Source of the DNA: Ardenticatenaceae bacterium | GTDB taxonomy: Bacteria > Chloroflexota > Anaerolineae > Promineifilales > Promineifilaceae | Assembly: GCA_020634565.1 (NCBI GenBank) | Contig: JACKBN010000011.1 | Coordinates: 124,001 to 188,000, forward strand | DNA length: 64,000 bases | Direction: 5' to 3' | Shown: positions 1-8,714 of the stretch, in pieces | Layout of the letters: each line of letters starts with the position of its first letter | How positions within the stretch are numbered: the stretch's first letter is position 1 | Made by a program: the position numbers and the translations under genes | Notes under the pieces: model-generated | The model's input: only the letters and a program-made list of their open reading frames with translations | Databases searched by the model: none | Told to the model about the DNA's origin: nothing

Positions 1-419
1 GCGTTTCGGTTTGGGAGGACCCATGCGTTGGCCTGGTGCCAGAAATTGAAGCAGGGCGATTGGACAGCCCGGCGGTGCATCACATTTTGCAGCAAGCGCT
101 CAGCCCCATGCTGGTGGCCGGCGTGGATACGGTGGTTTTGGGTTGTACCCATTACCCATTTGTGCTGCCGGTGGTCGAAGGGATTGTGGGCACGGCCGTT
201 TCCATCATTGATCCCGCGCCAGCCGTTGCCCGCCAAACGGGCGTGGTTCTGCGCCAAAACGGGTTGCTGACCGAGGCTGAACAGCCTGGCGGCGTACGCT
301 TCATCACCACCGGCCTGGCAGAGCCATACGCTCGGCAGATTGAGCGGCTGTTGGGATTGGTGGCTGTTGGGGTGGAAACGGCCGTTTGGCACGGTAATCA
401 GTTATCAGTAGGTCAGTAA
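1..419 (+). CDS. murI: Glutamate racemase, C-terminal part (5' end outside window)
   Basis: This is the 3' end of a glutamate racemase, which makes D-glutamate for peptidoglycan. The frame is open from base 3 with no start in the window. It reads through an LVPEIEAG segment typical of the family and then VLGCTHYPF, which carries the second catalytic cysteine of the two-cysteine mechanism. The first catalytic cysteine lies upstream and cannot be seen. The last few residues (GNQLSVGQ) are encoded by the start of a heptamer repeat, so the native C-terminus was probably altered by that insertion. Identification is firm from the GCTHYP motif. Confidence 0.9.
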   Translation, partial: VSVWEDPCVGLVPEIEAGRLDSPAVHHILQQALSPMLVAGVDTVVLGCTHYPFVLPVVEGIVGTAVSIIDPAPAVARQTGVVLRQNGLLTEAEQPGGVRFITTGLAEPYARQIERLLGLVAVGVETAVWHGNQLSVGQ

Positions 420-463
420 TCAGTAATCCGAATACTGTTCACTGATTACTGCTTACCGATTAC
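392..463. repeat. Heptamer-repeat hairpin (GGTAATC/AGTAATC words)
   Basis: Seven-base words of the type GGTAATC, AGTTATC, AGTAATC run down the left half and their complements (TGATTAC, CGATTAC) down the right half, so the element folds into a long imperfect hairpin. It overlaps the last codons of murI and ends just before the promoter of the next gene. The same word family recurs in purL and in the aspS leader. Confidence 0.8.
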
Positions 464-475
464 TACTTTTTTCCG

Positions 476-481
476 TATAAT
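476..481 (+). promoter_or_regulatory. -10 box (TATAAT) suggesting a leaderless transcript
   Basis: A perfect TATAAT ends seven bases before the GTG at 489, which has no Shine-Dalgarno sequence. This is the usual geometry of a leaderless mRNA whose first base is the start codon. No good -35 box is visible. Confidence 0.5.
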
Positions 482-488
482 CTCCCCT

Positions 489-914
489 GTGAGACGACGA
501 AATCCAGAACGCTGGCGAGCAATTATAGGACGTTTGGGGCGTGAGATGACCATCTGGTTGGCAACGGTGCGTTATGACGGCCGTCCACACCTCGTGCCCG
601 TCTGGTTTGTCTGGCTGGATGAAAAAATTTATTTTGCCACTGGCAGCGACACCCAAAAATTCACCAACATGTACCGCAACCAGTCGGTCACCCTGTCTCT
701 ACCCGATCCCCTTAGCGTTGTCATCATCGAAGGAGAAGCCCACGTAGCCGACCATCACACCGTTGATCTGCTGGCCGACTACTTTTACCACAAGTACGAA
801 TGGGACTTTCGTTATGATGACAGCACCTCCTGGCGGCTTATCGAAGTCACGCCCTTCAAAATTCTGGTCTGGGGTGATGGCTATGATGAGACGGATGGCA
901 TCAGGGTTCTTTAG
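489..914 (+). CDS. PPOX-class (pyridoxamine 5'-phosphate oxidase-like) flavin/F420-binding protein
   Basis: A 141-residue protein of the split-barrel pyridoxamine phosphate oxidase superfamily. The N-terminal segment with WLATVRYDGRPHLVPVWFVW followed by KIYFATGSDTQKFTNM is the usual strand pattern and cofactor-binding turn, and the later VVIIEGEAHV segment is also typical. Small family members bind FMN or F420 and reduce varied substrates; the sequence does not tell which. The GTG start at 489 is supported by the TATAAT seven bases upstream and by the conserved N-terminal domain beginning soon after it. It stands alone between murI and clpC. Confidence 0.8.
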   Translation: MRRRNPERWRAIIGRLGREMTIWLATVRYDGRPHLVPVWFVWLDEKIYFATGSDTQKFTNMYRNQSVTLSLPDPLSVVIIEGEAHVADHHTVDLLADYFYHKYEWDFRYDDSTSWRLIEVTPFKILVWGDGYDETDGIRVL

Positions 915-1062
915 CACCCGTTAATATAAATGCCCTGGATTCTTACGTGAATCCAATTGTTTTTGGGTAAAGTAACGGCCGTAATTTGCCGCATTGTGCG
1001 TAAAAGCAGATAACAACCATATTTGCACAATCTGTGGCTGACTAAAAAACAAGGAAATAAAC

Positions 1063-3540
1063 ATGCGATTTGACAGATTTACGGAACGTGCCCAGGATGC
1101 AGCCGCCAGAGCCTATGAACTTACGCAGGAATATGGCCATACTCAGGTAGATACCGAACACCTTTTCCTGGCACTTTTGCGGCAAGATGACGGAGCCGTT
1201 CCCCAACTGCTTGATCAACTGAAAATAGACGTTGCTGCCATGGAGCAGCGCTTGTCTGAAGAACTGCGCAACAGCCCCAAAGTATCCGTGTATGGCGGCG
1301 GCGTGGGGCAGATTTTCTACACGCCTCGCATCCGTACTGTGTTGGAACTGGCCCAAGGGGAAGCCAATCGCCTGAAAGACGAATTTATCTCGACCGAACA
1401 CCTCTTTTTGGCCATTTTAAGCGAGCGTAACACGCCGTCGGCCCGCATTTTGCAGGAGTTTGGCGTGACTCGTGAGCGCGTGCTGAACAGCATTGAAGAG
1501 CTGCGCGGCGGCGCTCGGGTAACCGACCGTCAGGCCGAAAGCCGCTACCGTACTCTGGACAAATACAGCCGTGATCTCACCCAGCTGGCCCGCGAAGGTA
1601 AGCTGGACCCCGTTATTGGCCGGGATAATGAGATTTTGCGTGTGGTGCAGGTGCTCAGCCGCCGCACCAAGAACAACCCTGTGCTCATCGGTGAAGCAGG
1701 TGTGGGTAAAACCGCCATCGTCGAAGGGCTGGCGCAGAAAATTAACAAGAATGACGTACCAGAAAACCTGCTCAACAAAAAGGTCGTCTCGCTCGATTTG
1801 GGCGCGATGATTGCTGGCAGTCGCTTCCGGGGCGAATTTGAAGAGCGCTTGAAGGCGTCGATGGAAGAAATCCAGCGGGCGCAGGGCGAAATTATTCTCT
1901 TCATTGATGAGCTGCATACGGTGGTGGGCGCTGGCTCGGCGCAGGGCGCCATGGACGCCAGCAACATGCTTAAACCGGCCCTGGCTCGTGGCGAACTGCA
2001 ATGTGTGGGTGCCACCACGCTGGACGAGTATCGCCAATACATCGAAAAAGACAGCGCCCTGGAGCGCCGTTTTGCTCCCGTGTTTGTGGATGAACCATCC
2101 GCCGAGGACACGGTTGAGATGCTGCGTGGCTTGCGCACCCAGTACGAACAGCACCACAAAGTTACCTATGCCGATGATGCCCTGGTGGCAGCTGTAAAAC
2201 TCTCCCAGCGATATGTGATGGATCGCCGCCTGCCGGACAAGGCGATTGATTTGATGGATGAGGCGGCGGCCAAGCTGCGCGTTGCTTTGCACACACTACC
2301 CACGGAGCTGAAAGAGCTCAAGATTGAAGTGGACAAGCTGACGGCCGAAGAAGAAGAGGCCCACACTGTTCGAGATTATGAGCGGGCGGCCACGGTGCGT
2401 GCTGAACGGCTGCGTTTGGAAGGTGAGTTTGCCGCTGCCCGTGAAAAGTGGCAGTCGGAAAACGAGCTGGATGAGATTGTGACCGAAGAAGATATTGCTG
2501 CGGTGGTGGCTTCGTGGACGGGCATTCCGATAACGCAGATGATGGAAACGGAAGCCGAGAAGCTGCTGCAAATGGAAGAGCGTTTGCACGAGCGCATCGT
2601 GGGGCAGGATAGGGCAATTGTGGCCTTGTCCGACGCGATTCGCCGCAGTCGGTCTGGCCTGAGCGACCCGCGCCGCCCGATTGGCTCGTTTATCTTCCTG
2701 GGCAGCTCGGGTGTTGGTAAGACGGAGCTGGCCAAAGCGTTGGCCGAATTCCTCTTTGACGATGAGGATGCTCTGATTCGTGTAGACATGAGTGAATATC
2801 GTGAGCAGCACACCGTGAGCCGCCTGTTTGGGGCGCCTCCAGGGTATGTTGGTTACGATCAGGGTGGCCAGTTGACGGAGCAGGTGCGTAGACGGCCGTA
2901 TTCCGTCGTCCTGTTCGATGAAATTGAGAAGGCTCACCCGGATGTGTGGAATGCATTGCTGCAACTGCTGGATGACGGCCGTCTCACCGATGGCCAGGGT
3001 CGTCTGGTGAACTTCCGCAATGCGGTGATTGTGATGACCAGCAACGTGGGTACAAGTTTTGTGAAAAGCTCCGGGGCGCTTGGCTTTGCCGGCACTCGCG
3101 ATGGTGATGAAGCGCAGGATCACAAGCGCATAGAAGACGCGCTCAAGAAGACATTCCGGCCCGAGTTTATCAACCGGATCGACGAGATTATCATCTTTGA
3201 GCCGCTGGACGAAAAACATGTGGTGGAAATTGTGACGCTGCAAATGAAAGAGGTGCAGGAGCGCCTGTCTGAGCAGGGTGGCCTTTCCATCATCCTCACA
3301 GAGGCAGCACAGCGTTGGCTGGCCAAGCAGGGCTATGATGAAGATTTTGGCGCACGGCCGTTGCGGCGCGCGCTGCAACGTTTTGTCGAGAGTCCGCTTT
3401 CGGTGAAGCTGCTGAAGGGTGAATTTAATGCCGGGGACATTGTGCACATCGACGAAGTGGATGATGCGCTGGTGTTCCAGAAGGCAGAAGATGCCACAGT
3501 GGACGCGCCGCATACGGTGGAAGAGTCGCTGGATGCGTAG
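1063..3540 (+). CDS. clpC: ATP-dependent Clp protease ATP-binding subunit ClpC
   Basis: An 825-residue Hsp100/ClpC unfoldase that feeds ClpP. Two Clp_N repeats occupy about residues 1-145. The first AAA+ module has Walker A GEAGVGKT at about 210-217. A coiled-coil/UVR-like middle region (EEAHTVRDYERAATVRAERL) around 430-465 distinguishes ClpC from ClpA and ClpB. The second AAA+ module has Walker A GSSGVGKT at about 547-554, and a ClpB_D2-small domain closes the protein. Length is normal for ClpC. RBS-like AAGGAA lies ahead of ATG 1063. It has its own terminator and no clpP nearby, and no CIRCE or CtsR box was seen upstream. Confidence 0.96.
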   Translation: MRFDRFTERAQDAAARAYELTQEYGHTQVDTEHLFLALLRQDDGAVPQLLDQLKIDVAAMEQRLSEELRNSPKVSVYGGGVGQIFYTPRIRTVLELAQGEANRLKDEFISTEHLFLAILSERNTPSARILQEFGVTRERVLNSIEELRGGARVTDRQAESRYRTLDKYSRDLTQLAREGKLDPVIGRDNEILRVVQVLSRRTKNNPVLIGEAGVGKTAIVEGLAQKINKNDVPENLLNKKVVSLDLGAMIAGSRFRGEFEERLKASMEEIQRAQGEIILFIDELHTVVGAGSAQGAMDASNMLKPALARGELQCVGATTLDEYRQYIEKDSALERRFAPVFVDEPSAEDTVEMLRGLRTQYEQHHKVTYADDALVAAVKLSQRYVMDRRLPDKAIDLMDEAAAKLRVALHTLPTELKELKIEVDKLTAEEEEAHTVRDYERAATVRAERLRLEGEFAAAREKWQSENELDEIVTEEDIAAVVASWTGIPITQMMETEAEKLLQMEERLHERIVGQDRAIVALSDAIRRSRSGLSDPRRPIGSFIFLGSSGVGKTELAKALAEFLFDDEDALIRVDMSEYREQHTVSRLFGAPPGYVGYDQGGQLTEQVRRRPYSVVLFDEIEKAHPDVWNALLQLLDDGRLTDGQGRLVNFRNAVIVMTSNVGTSFVKSSGALGFAGTRDGDEAQDHKRIEDALKKTFRPEFINRIDEIIIFEPLDEKHVVEIVTLQMKEVQERLSEQGGLSIILTEAAQRWLAKQGYDEDFGARPLRRALQRFVESPLSVKLLKGEFNAGDIVHIDEVDDALVFQKAEDATVDAPHTVEESLDA

Positions 3541-3559
3541 TCAGAATTAGCTAAATGTT

Positions 3560-3594
3560 AAACGCCCTCCCGGAATTCCGGGAGGGCGTTTTTT
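3560..3594 (+). terminator. Rho-independent terminator after clpC
   Basis: A perfect inverted repeat (AAACGCCCTCCCGG and its complement, no loop beyond AATT) is followed by TTTTTT. The minus strand shows a weaker T-rich tail, so it may also terminate the convergent response regulator transcript. Confidence 0.93.
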
Positions 3595-3631
3595 GATTAA
3601 GGCGTAAGGTGACAGTCACTTTCACCTTTGT

Positions 3632-4192
3632 TTAGCTGGGTTTTTGTTTGAGGATGGCAGTGGCCACGGCGCGCAGACTGATACGGCCGTTGCGCGCCTG
3701 CTGCTGTAACGTGCGGTAAGCCTCTTCTTCGCTCAGCCCGGTGGCCATGAGGCGGGCCTTCGCCTTGTCTAGCAGCTTGCGAGTTTCCAGAGCGTCGGCC
3801 AGCTTGTCGGCCTCTTCTTTGAGAATCTGGCTGTCCAAAAATCGTTTGGTGGCCACGGCAATGGCGGCGGAAAGCTCTTCGGGCTTGACCGGCTTGATGA
3901 GGTAGCCGTGAATGGGCAGGTCGCTGGCCTTGTCGATGAGGTCTTGCTCGCTGAAGGCGGTAAGCAGCAAGATGGGCATCGGTTGGGTGCGGGCCAAAGT
4001 TTTGGCGGCCTGCAACCCATCGGTGAAAGGCATTTTAATATCTAGAATGGCCAAATCAGGGTGGTGACGGCGGGCCATTTCCAGCGCTTCACGGCCGTTT
4101 GTGGCTGGCAGCACTTCATGACCCAGCTCTTGCAGGATTGATTTTAGCCCCATGCGGATGATGGATTCATCGTCGGCAATTAAAATGCGCAT
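3632..4192 (-). CDS. ANTAR-domain response regulator (PdtaR-like antiterminator)
   Basis: A receiver plus RNA-binding ANTAR protein of about 186 residues. The receiver shows RILIADDES, the phosphoacceptor Asp in DLAILDIKMP, then LLLTAFSEQ and the Lys of YLIKPVKP. The C-terminal helices (LETRKLLDKAKARLMATGLSEEEAYRTLQ) are a clear ANTAR domain. Such proteins, when phosphorylated, bind tandem-hairpin RNA and prevent termination in leaders, often of nitrogen genes (NasR, AmiR, EutV). ATG 4192 is chosen because the receiver begins there; an upstream in-frame start would add 44 non-conserved residues and overlap the kinase. It lies downstream of its probable cognate kinase and of glnN. Confidence 0.93.
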   Translation of the reverse strand: MRILIADDESIIRMGLKSILQELGHEVLPATNGREALEMARRHHPDLAILDIKMPFTDGLQAAKTLARTQPMPILLLTAFSEQDLIDKASDLPIHGYLIKPVKPEELSAAIAVATKRFLDSQILKEEADKLADALETRKLLDKAKARLMATGLSEEEAYRTLQQQARNGRISLRAVATAILKQKPS

Positions 4193-4316
4193 GGCGGGAT
4201 TGTAGTAGGGAAGTGGGCGACCGTGCAAACTTTTATGCCGATGGGTCAAAGAAACTGCAAGGTAGAGCAGCGTGGCTTCTCTGGCCATTGCGCCATTTTG
4301 CCTTTGGCTCAACTGC

Positions 4317-5954
4317 TTAGCCAATTTCTTGTTCGATGGTGCGTGGCAGGCGGAGGCTAATTTCGGTGCCGCCTTGTGGGGGACAATTGAACTTGAGACG
4401 GCCGTTTAAATCCTCCTGTACCAGCGTTTCCACAATTTCCAAACCCAATCCCGGCTCCAGGTCATCGGGCATGCCGCTGCCGTTGTCACGCACGATGATG
4501 ATGATTTCTTCGGGGGAGCGGCCCAGAGACACCTCAATCTGGCCATCGGCGGAGCGGTCGGCAAAGGCATGTTCCAGACTGTTTTGCACCAGTTCATTCA
4601 CCACCAGGGCAATGGCGGTGGCGGGTTTGCTGGGCAGGGTGAGCGCCTCGCCAAAAACGCGAATGGTGAGCGATTGGCTGGGATGGGTCATCGTTTCGGC
4701 GGTGGCCTGCGTGATGCGCTCCAGCACATCCTTCACATCCACCAGGCGAAACCCTTTTTCGGACAAAATTTCATGGACGGCGGCAATGCTGCGGATGCGG
4801 TGAATGTTGGTTTGCAGCACTTCGCGCGGGTTCAGGCGGTCGGCCTCGCTGAGCTGAAGCTGCATGAGCATGGCCACCGTTTGCAGATTGTTTTTGATGC
4901 GGTGGTGCATTTCACGCACAACGGCCGTATTAGTCACCAGTCGCGCATTTTCAATGGCCAGCGCCGTCTGGTTGGCCAGAGTGGCAAACAGCGTTTGCTG
5001 CTCCTCGCCGAACTGGCGCGATTCGGTGGTGTAGCAGTTAAACACGCCAATCACTCGGTCCCGCACGCTAAGCGGCACAGACAGCATGGAGATGAGTCCT
5101 TCTTGCCGGGCTAATTCTTTGCCCCGATAACGTGGGTCAGTTTGTACGTTGGCAATGTAGAGAGGCTGCCCCGTCTGCAATACGCTGCCGATGACGCTGT
5201 CAGTGGCGTCAACAGGCAGGGGCGGGCGATGCTGGTAAGGGGTTTGGTTGCGACGGGCGGAGCGAAGTTCCAGATGGGTGCCGGTTTCGTTGAGCAGGAA
5301 GATGGCGCAGACGGCCGTATTCATCATCTTTGCCGCCATTTCCGTAACTACATCCAAAATATCATCCAGATATTGCGGCGACGTAACTACCTCGCTGATC
5401 TGCGCCAGGGCACGCATCTCTTCAATCTGGCGCTTTTGCTTGTCATAAAGTTGGGCTTTGGCCAATGTCCCGGCGGCAATGTCACCGATGAGCGACAGCA
5501 AGGCAACCTCGTTGCTGCTGAAATCATGGGGCGTGCGAGTTTGCACATTCATCGCGCCAAACACATCGCCTTCAATGTCTAATGGCACGGCCAACAGGGA
5601 GGTAAATGGCGTTTCTTCTGCTTCGTACACCCACTTAAAATGGGGGTCGTGCTGGGCGTCGCGGGCAAAAACGGGCTGGTTGCTCTGGACGGCGTAGCCA
5701 GTCATCCCCTCGCCAACAGCCAGCGTGGCGCGGCCCAGGGCGCGATTGGCCAGGCCGGTGCTGGCCTGTAGCCGCAGCGTCCCACCATCGGAATCCAGCA
5801 GGTAGATGGTGCAGGAGTCTACGTGCATCACTTCGGTGGTTTTGCGCACGATGAGGTCGAGGGCGGTGTCCAGATCCCAGGCGTTGCTAAGCGCCCGGGC
5901 AATTTCGCGTAGGGCGTTCATGGCTTGCGGTCGGGCGGATTGGCTGTTGAACAT
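4317..5954 (-). CDS. GAF-GAF-HisKA_2 sensor histidine kinase (PdtaS-like)
   Basis: A soluble kinase of about 545 residues with two GAF domains (roughly 15-165 and 185-340), then a HisKA_2 phosphoacceptor helix with MHHRIKNNLQTV near residue 350, and an HATPase_c domain with NELVQNSLEHAF (N box) and DNGSGMP (G1 box). HisKA_2 kinases with GAF input typically pair with ANTAR regulators, as in PdtaS/PdtaR and EutW/EutV, and the ANTAR gene follows directly. There is no membrane segment, so it senses an intracellular ligand. The start is uncertain: ATG 5954 lies six bases after a TATAAT on the minus strand, and ATG 5978 and ATG 5921 are alternatives. Confidence 0.9.
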   Translation of the reverse strand: MFNSQSARPQAMNALREIARALSNAWDLDTALDLIVRKTTEVMHVDSCTIYLLDSDGGTLRLQASTGLANRALGRATLAVGEGMTGYAVQSNQPVFARDAQHDPHFKWVYEAEETPFTSLLAVPLDIEGDVFGAMNVQTRTPHDFSSNEVALLSLIGDIAAGTLAKAQLYDKQKRQIEEMRALAQISEVVTSPQYLDDILDVVTEMAAKMMNTAVCAIFLLNETGTHLELRSARRNQTPYQHRPPLPVDATDSVIGSVLQTGQPLYIANVQTDPRYRGKELARQEGLISMLSVPLSVRDRVIGVFNCYTTESRQFGEEQQTLFATLANQTALAIENARLVTNTAVVREMHHRIKNNLQTVAMLMQLQLSEADRLNPREVLQTNIHRIRSIAAVHEILSEKGFRLVDVKDVLERITQATAETMTHPSQSLTIRVFGEALTLPSKPATAIALVVNELVQNSLEHAFADRSADGQIEVSLGRSPEEIIIIVRDNGSGMPDDLEPGLGLEIVETLVQEDLNGRLKFNCPPQGGTEISLRLPRTIEQEIG

Positions 5955-5960
5955 CGGGCG

Positions 5961-5966
5961 ATTATA
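5961..5966 (-). promoter_or_regulatory. -10 box (TATAAT) of the histidine kinase gene, possibly leaderless
   Basis: Perfect TATAAT on the minus strand ends six bases before ATG 5954, with no Shine-Dalgarno sequence between. No convincing -35 box is visible. Confidence 0.45.
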
Positions 5967-6067
5967 TAGCATTTGCAACTTTTATAGGGCAGCTTTCACG
6001 ACCGTCAGGCATTGACGATACAGTGATTATCGGTGCTTTGATGGTGTGATATACGGCCAGCAAACCC

Positions 6068-6253
6068 TTGTTAATTGTGGAAAACGGAACCAGCCTAGTG
6101 TTGCACACTCATCAATCGCCCCACCTATGCGCCAGCCAATTTGGTACGGCCTGGTTGCAAATTGAGGCGTACCTTTGTGGTTTGGATTTGCGTTACAACG
6201 ATGGAACGCCTAACGAGGGCTGGTCAGTATTCGGCGAGGCGATGGAACAATAG
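6068..6253 (+). CDS. Possible small hypothetical protein
   Basis: A 61-codon frame with a TTG start in the gap between the kinase and glnN. I recognise no family. Its composition (mixed polar and hydrophobic, one Cys) is compatible with a protein, but it has no clear ribosome binding site and could be a remnant. Kept only because the gap is otherwise empty apart from the hairpin at 6263-6305. Confidence 0.2.
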   Translation: MLIVENGTSLVLHTHQSPHLCASQFGTAWLQIEAYLCGLDLRYNDGTPNEGWSVFGEAMEQ

Positions 6254-6262
6254 TTGGGTGTG

Positions 6263-6305
6263 GAGTAAACAGGGAAATGTACGTTTATCATTTCCCTGTT
6301 TACTC
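6263..6305. terminator. Hairpin with 17-bp perfect arms, probable terminator at end of glnN
   Basis: GAGTAAACAGGGAAATG pairs perfectly with its complement across a nine-base loop. It lies 18 bases after the glnN stop on the minus strand. No T-run follows on either strand, so factor-independent termination is uncertain; it may instead stabilise the mRNA end. Confidence 0.6.
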
Positions 6306-6322
6306 AGTCACTTTTGACGAAC

Positions 6323-8491
6323 TTATTTAATGAACAACATTTCCTGGTAAGTGGGCAGCGGCCACAAATCGTCGGCGACGATGTTTTCCAGGGTATCCGC
6401 GTAGCCACGCACGACGCTCATAGCCGGAACGATCTTTGTGAGCGCGTGTTCCGCTTCTTCATGTACAGATTCACCTTCATGGGCAATCGCTGCATCCAGT
6501 TCCACAATGCTGTCTTGCAGGCAGCGCACCAGATCCGTTACGCGGTCCAGCGTGTTGGTGTCGAAAGTGTAGCCCACGGTTTTGAGATTGGCGCAGGTCG
6601 TGGCCAGTTCACTCTGGTAGCGAATGGCGGCCGGGAAGATCATCGTCTTGGCAATCTTGGCGGCGAGTTTAGCTTCCACAGCCACAGCCTTGGCGTACTG
6701 CTCCAGCTTCACTTCCACGCGGCTATCAACTTCGCGGGCGGACAAGACGCTGTATTTCTCAAACAGCTCTTTGGCGGCGTCGCTGCCAAATTCAGGAATA
6801 GCGGCTACGGAGTTACGCAGATTAGCCAAACCACGCTCTTCTTCAGCTTCCTTGTGCCATGCCTCTGAGTAACCATCACCATTGAAGATCACACGGCCGT
6901 GTTCCACGATGACTTCTTGCAGCAGTTTCTGGATGGCGCTGCCCAAATCATCAGCAGCTTCCAGCTTGGTAGCCAGGTAGTCAATGGATTCTGCCACGAT
7001 GACATTCAGCACCATCAGCGGCGTAGCAATGGATTGGTTGGAGCCAACCGCACGGAACTCAAACTTGTTGCCGGTGAAGGCAAAGGGGCTGGTCCGGTTG
7101 CGGTCGCCAGCATGCAAAGGCAGTGGCGGCAAGGTATCGACGCCGATGTTCAGCGTGCTCTTGGCCTTGGAGCTCTTGGCACCGCCCGCCTTGATTTGCT
7201 CAAACACGTCCGTGAGCTGGTCGCCCAGGAAGATGGAGATGATGGCTGGCGGCGCTTCGTTGGCACCCAAACGATGGTCATTGCCCGCTGAGGCAATAAC
7301 GGAGCGCAGCAGCGGCGCGTATTTGTCTACGGCGCGAATAACGGCCGCACAGAAAACGAGGAAGCGAGCGTTTTCGTGTGGGGTGTCACCGGGTTCCAGC
7401 AGGTTGCCCAGCGACGGGCTGCCGAAGGAGAAGTTGACGTGCTTACCGGAACCATTGACGCCAGCAAATGGCTTCTCGTGCGTTACACAAACCATGCCAT
7501 ATTTTTCGGCGACGCGCCGCAGCATAATCATGATCAATTGTTGGTGGTCGGTAGCAACGTTGGCATTTTCATAAACGGGCGCAACTTCGTACTGCCCGGG
7601 CGCTACTTCATTATGACGGGTTTTTACAGGTACACCCAATTTGTACAGTTCGCGCTCGGTTTCCATCATGCAAGCCAATACGCGTTCTGGAATGGCACCA
7701 AAGTAATGATCGTCAAATTCCTGGCCTTTGGCCGGTGCTGCCCCAAATAGGGTACGGCCTGCCGTCATCAGGTCAGGGCGTGCCAGGTAAAAGTTGCGGT
7801 CGATGAGGAAGTATTCCTGCTCGGGGCCAGCAGTGGAGGTAACCAGGCTGCCATCAGCATCGCCAAACAGTTTCAGGATGCGCTGCGCTTGCGTGTTGAG
7901 CGCTTTCATGGCGCGCAGCAGCGGGGTCTTTTTATCCAGCGCTTCGCCTGTCCAGGAAACGAAAGCGGTGGGGATGCATAAGGTGGTGCCATTGGGGTTT
8001 TCTAGAATGTAAGCGGGGCTGGTAACGTCCCAGGCGGTGTAACCGCGTGCTTCAAAGGTGGGGCGAATGCCGCCGGTGGGGAAGCTGGAGCCGTCTGGCT
8101 CGCCCTGGATGAGCTGTTCGCCGGTAAATTCAGCAATCGCTGCGCCGTCGCCGTTGGGGGAGAGGAAGCTGTCGTGTTTTTCGGCGGTGAGGCCAGTGAG
8201 CGGATAAAAGACGTGTGCGTAATGAGTGGCCCCTTTCTCGATGGCCCAATCTTTCATGGCAGAGGCGACCACATCAGCGGTAGAGGTGTCTAGCGGCGCG
8301 CCCTTTTGGATGGTGGCCATAATCGATTTATAGACCGGTTTGGGCAGCCGTTGTTTCATAACGGCCGAACTGAATACGTTTGAAGCAAATAATTCTTGGG
8401 CTGGTGTCTCGGCAAAGTTCAGCGGCGCTGAAAGTGGTTTGTAATTAATCACTGCTGAAATTGCGTCTAGACGGGCTTTGTTTCCACTCAT
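6323..8491 (-). CDS. glnN: Glutamine synthetase type III (GSIII)
   Basis: A 722-residue glutamine synthetase, the long dodecameric type III enzyme that makes glutamine from glutamate, ammonia and ATP. GSIII signatures include ETPAQELFASNVFSSAVMKQ near the N-terminus, STAGPEQEYFLID and KTRHNEVAPGQYEVAP (ATP and metal site), HEKPFAGVNGSGKHVN (glutamate site) and NRTSPFAFTGNKFEFRA. Length is normal for GSIII and far above the 450-470 of GSI. ATG 8491 is chosen because GAGGAGA sits seven bases upstream; an in-frame ATG ten codons earlier lacks one. A promoter and an attenuator-like leader precede it. Confidence 0.96.
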   Translation of the reverse strand: MSGNKARLDAISAVINYKPLSAPLNFAETPAQELFASNVFSSAVMKQRLPKPVYKSIMATIQKGAPLDTSTADVVASAMKDWAIEKGATHYAHVFYPLTGLTAEKHDSFLSPNGDGAAIAEFTGEQLIQGEPDGSSFPTGGIRPTFEARGYTAWDVTSPAYILENPNGTTLCIPTAFVSWTGEALDKKTPLLRAMKALNTQAQRILKLFGDADGSLVTSTAGPEQEYFLIDRNFYLARPDLMTAGRTLFGAAPAKGQEFDDHYFGAIPERVLACMMETERELYKLGVPVKTRHNEVAPGQYEVAPVYENANVATDHQQLIMIMLRRVAEKYGMVCVTHEKPFAGVNGSGKHVNFSFGSPSLGNLLEPGDTPHENARFLVFCAAVIRAVDKYAPLLRSVIASAGNDHRLGANEAPPAIISIFLGDQLTDVFEQIKAGGAKSSKAKSTLNIGVDTLPPLPLHAGDRNRTSPFAFTGNKFEFRAVGSNQSIATPLMVLNVIVAESIDYLATKLEAADDLGSAIQKLLQEVIVEHGRVIFNGDGYSEAWHKEAEEERGLANLRNSVAAIPEFGSDAAKELFEKYSVLSAREVDSRVEVKLEQYAKAVAVEAKLAAKIAKTMIFPAAIRYQSELATTCANLKTVGYTFDTNTLDRVTDLVRCLQDSIVELDAAIAHEGESVHEEAEHALTKIVPAMSVVRGYADTLENIVADDLWPLPTYQEMLFIK

Positions 8492-8602
8492 GATATCTCT
8501 CCTCAAATTGTGAATATACAAATTCTAAACTTCCCGCAGGCTTCATAAACTTGTTGGGGATGCAGCCCCTTGCGGGAAGCGCGGTAAAAGGGAGCTGACA
8601 AC

Positions 8603-8653
8603 AAAAAAGACGCCCGCGCGCAGAATTCTGAATGAGTTCTGGCGAGGCGTCTT
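8603..8653 (-). promoter_or_regulatory. Attenuator-like hairpin in the glnN leader
   Basis: On the minus strand AAGACGCCTCGCCAGAA pairs, with small bulges, with TTCTGCGCGCGGGCGTCTT, followed by TTTTTTG: an intrinsic terminator about 110 bases before the glnN start and downstream of its promoter. Its 5' arm overlaps a short alternative hairpin GGC-CAAGAC-GCC (8646-8657). The 14-base plus-strand word GAGGCGTCTTGGCC here matches GAGGCGTCACGGCC in the amt leader. Confidence 0.75.
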
Positions 8654-8685
8654 GGCCTTTACATTATTTTTATTACAAGCTGGCT

Positions 8686-8714
8686 ATTTTAACGAGGTGC
8701 TCTCTGTTCGTCAA
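8686..8714 (-). promoter_or_regulatory. Promoter of glnN (TTGACG-17-TAAAAT)
   Basis: On the minus strand TTGACG (8714-8709) and TAAAAT (8691-8686) are separated by exactly 17 bases, giving a start near 8679 and a leader of roughly 190 bases that contains the attenuator. Confidence 0.7.

Noticed and set aside
1417..3513. Long open frames (291 and 405 codons) on the minus strand across clpC
   Set aside because: They are antisense to a clear ClpC gene, their translation is rich in His, Gln and Arg, and no family motif is present. They arise from GC codon bias.
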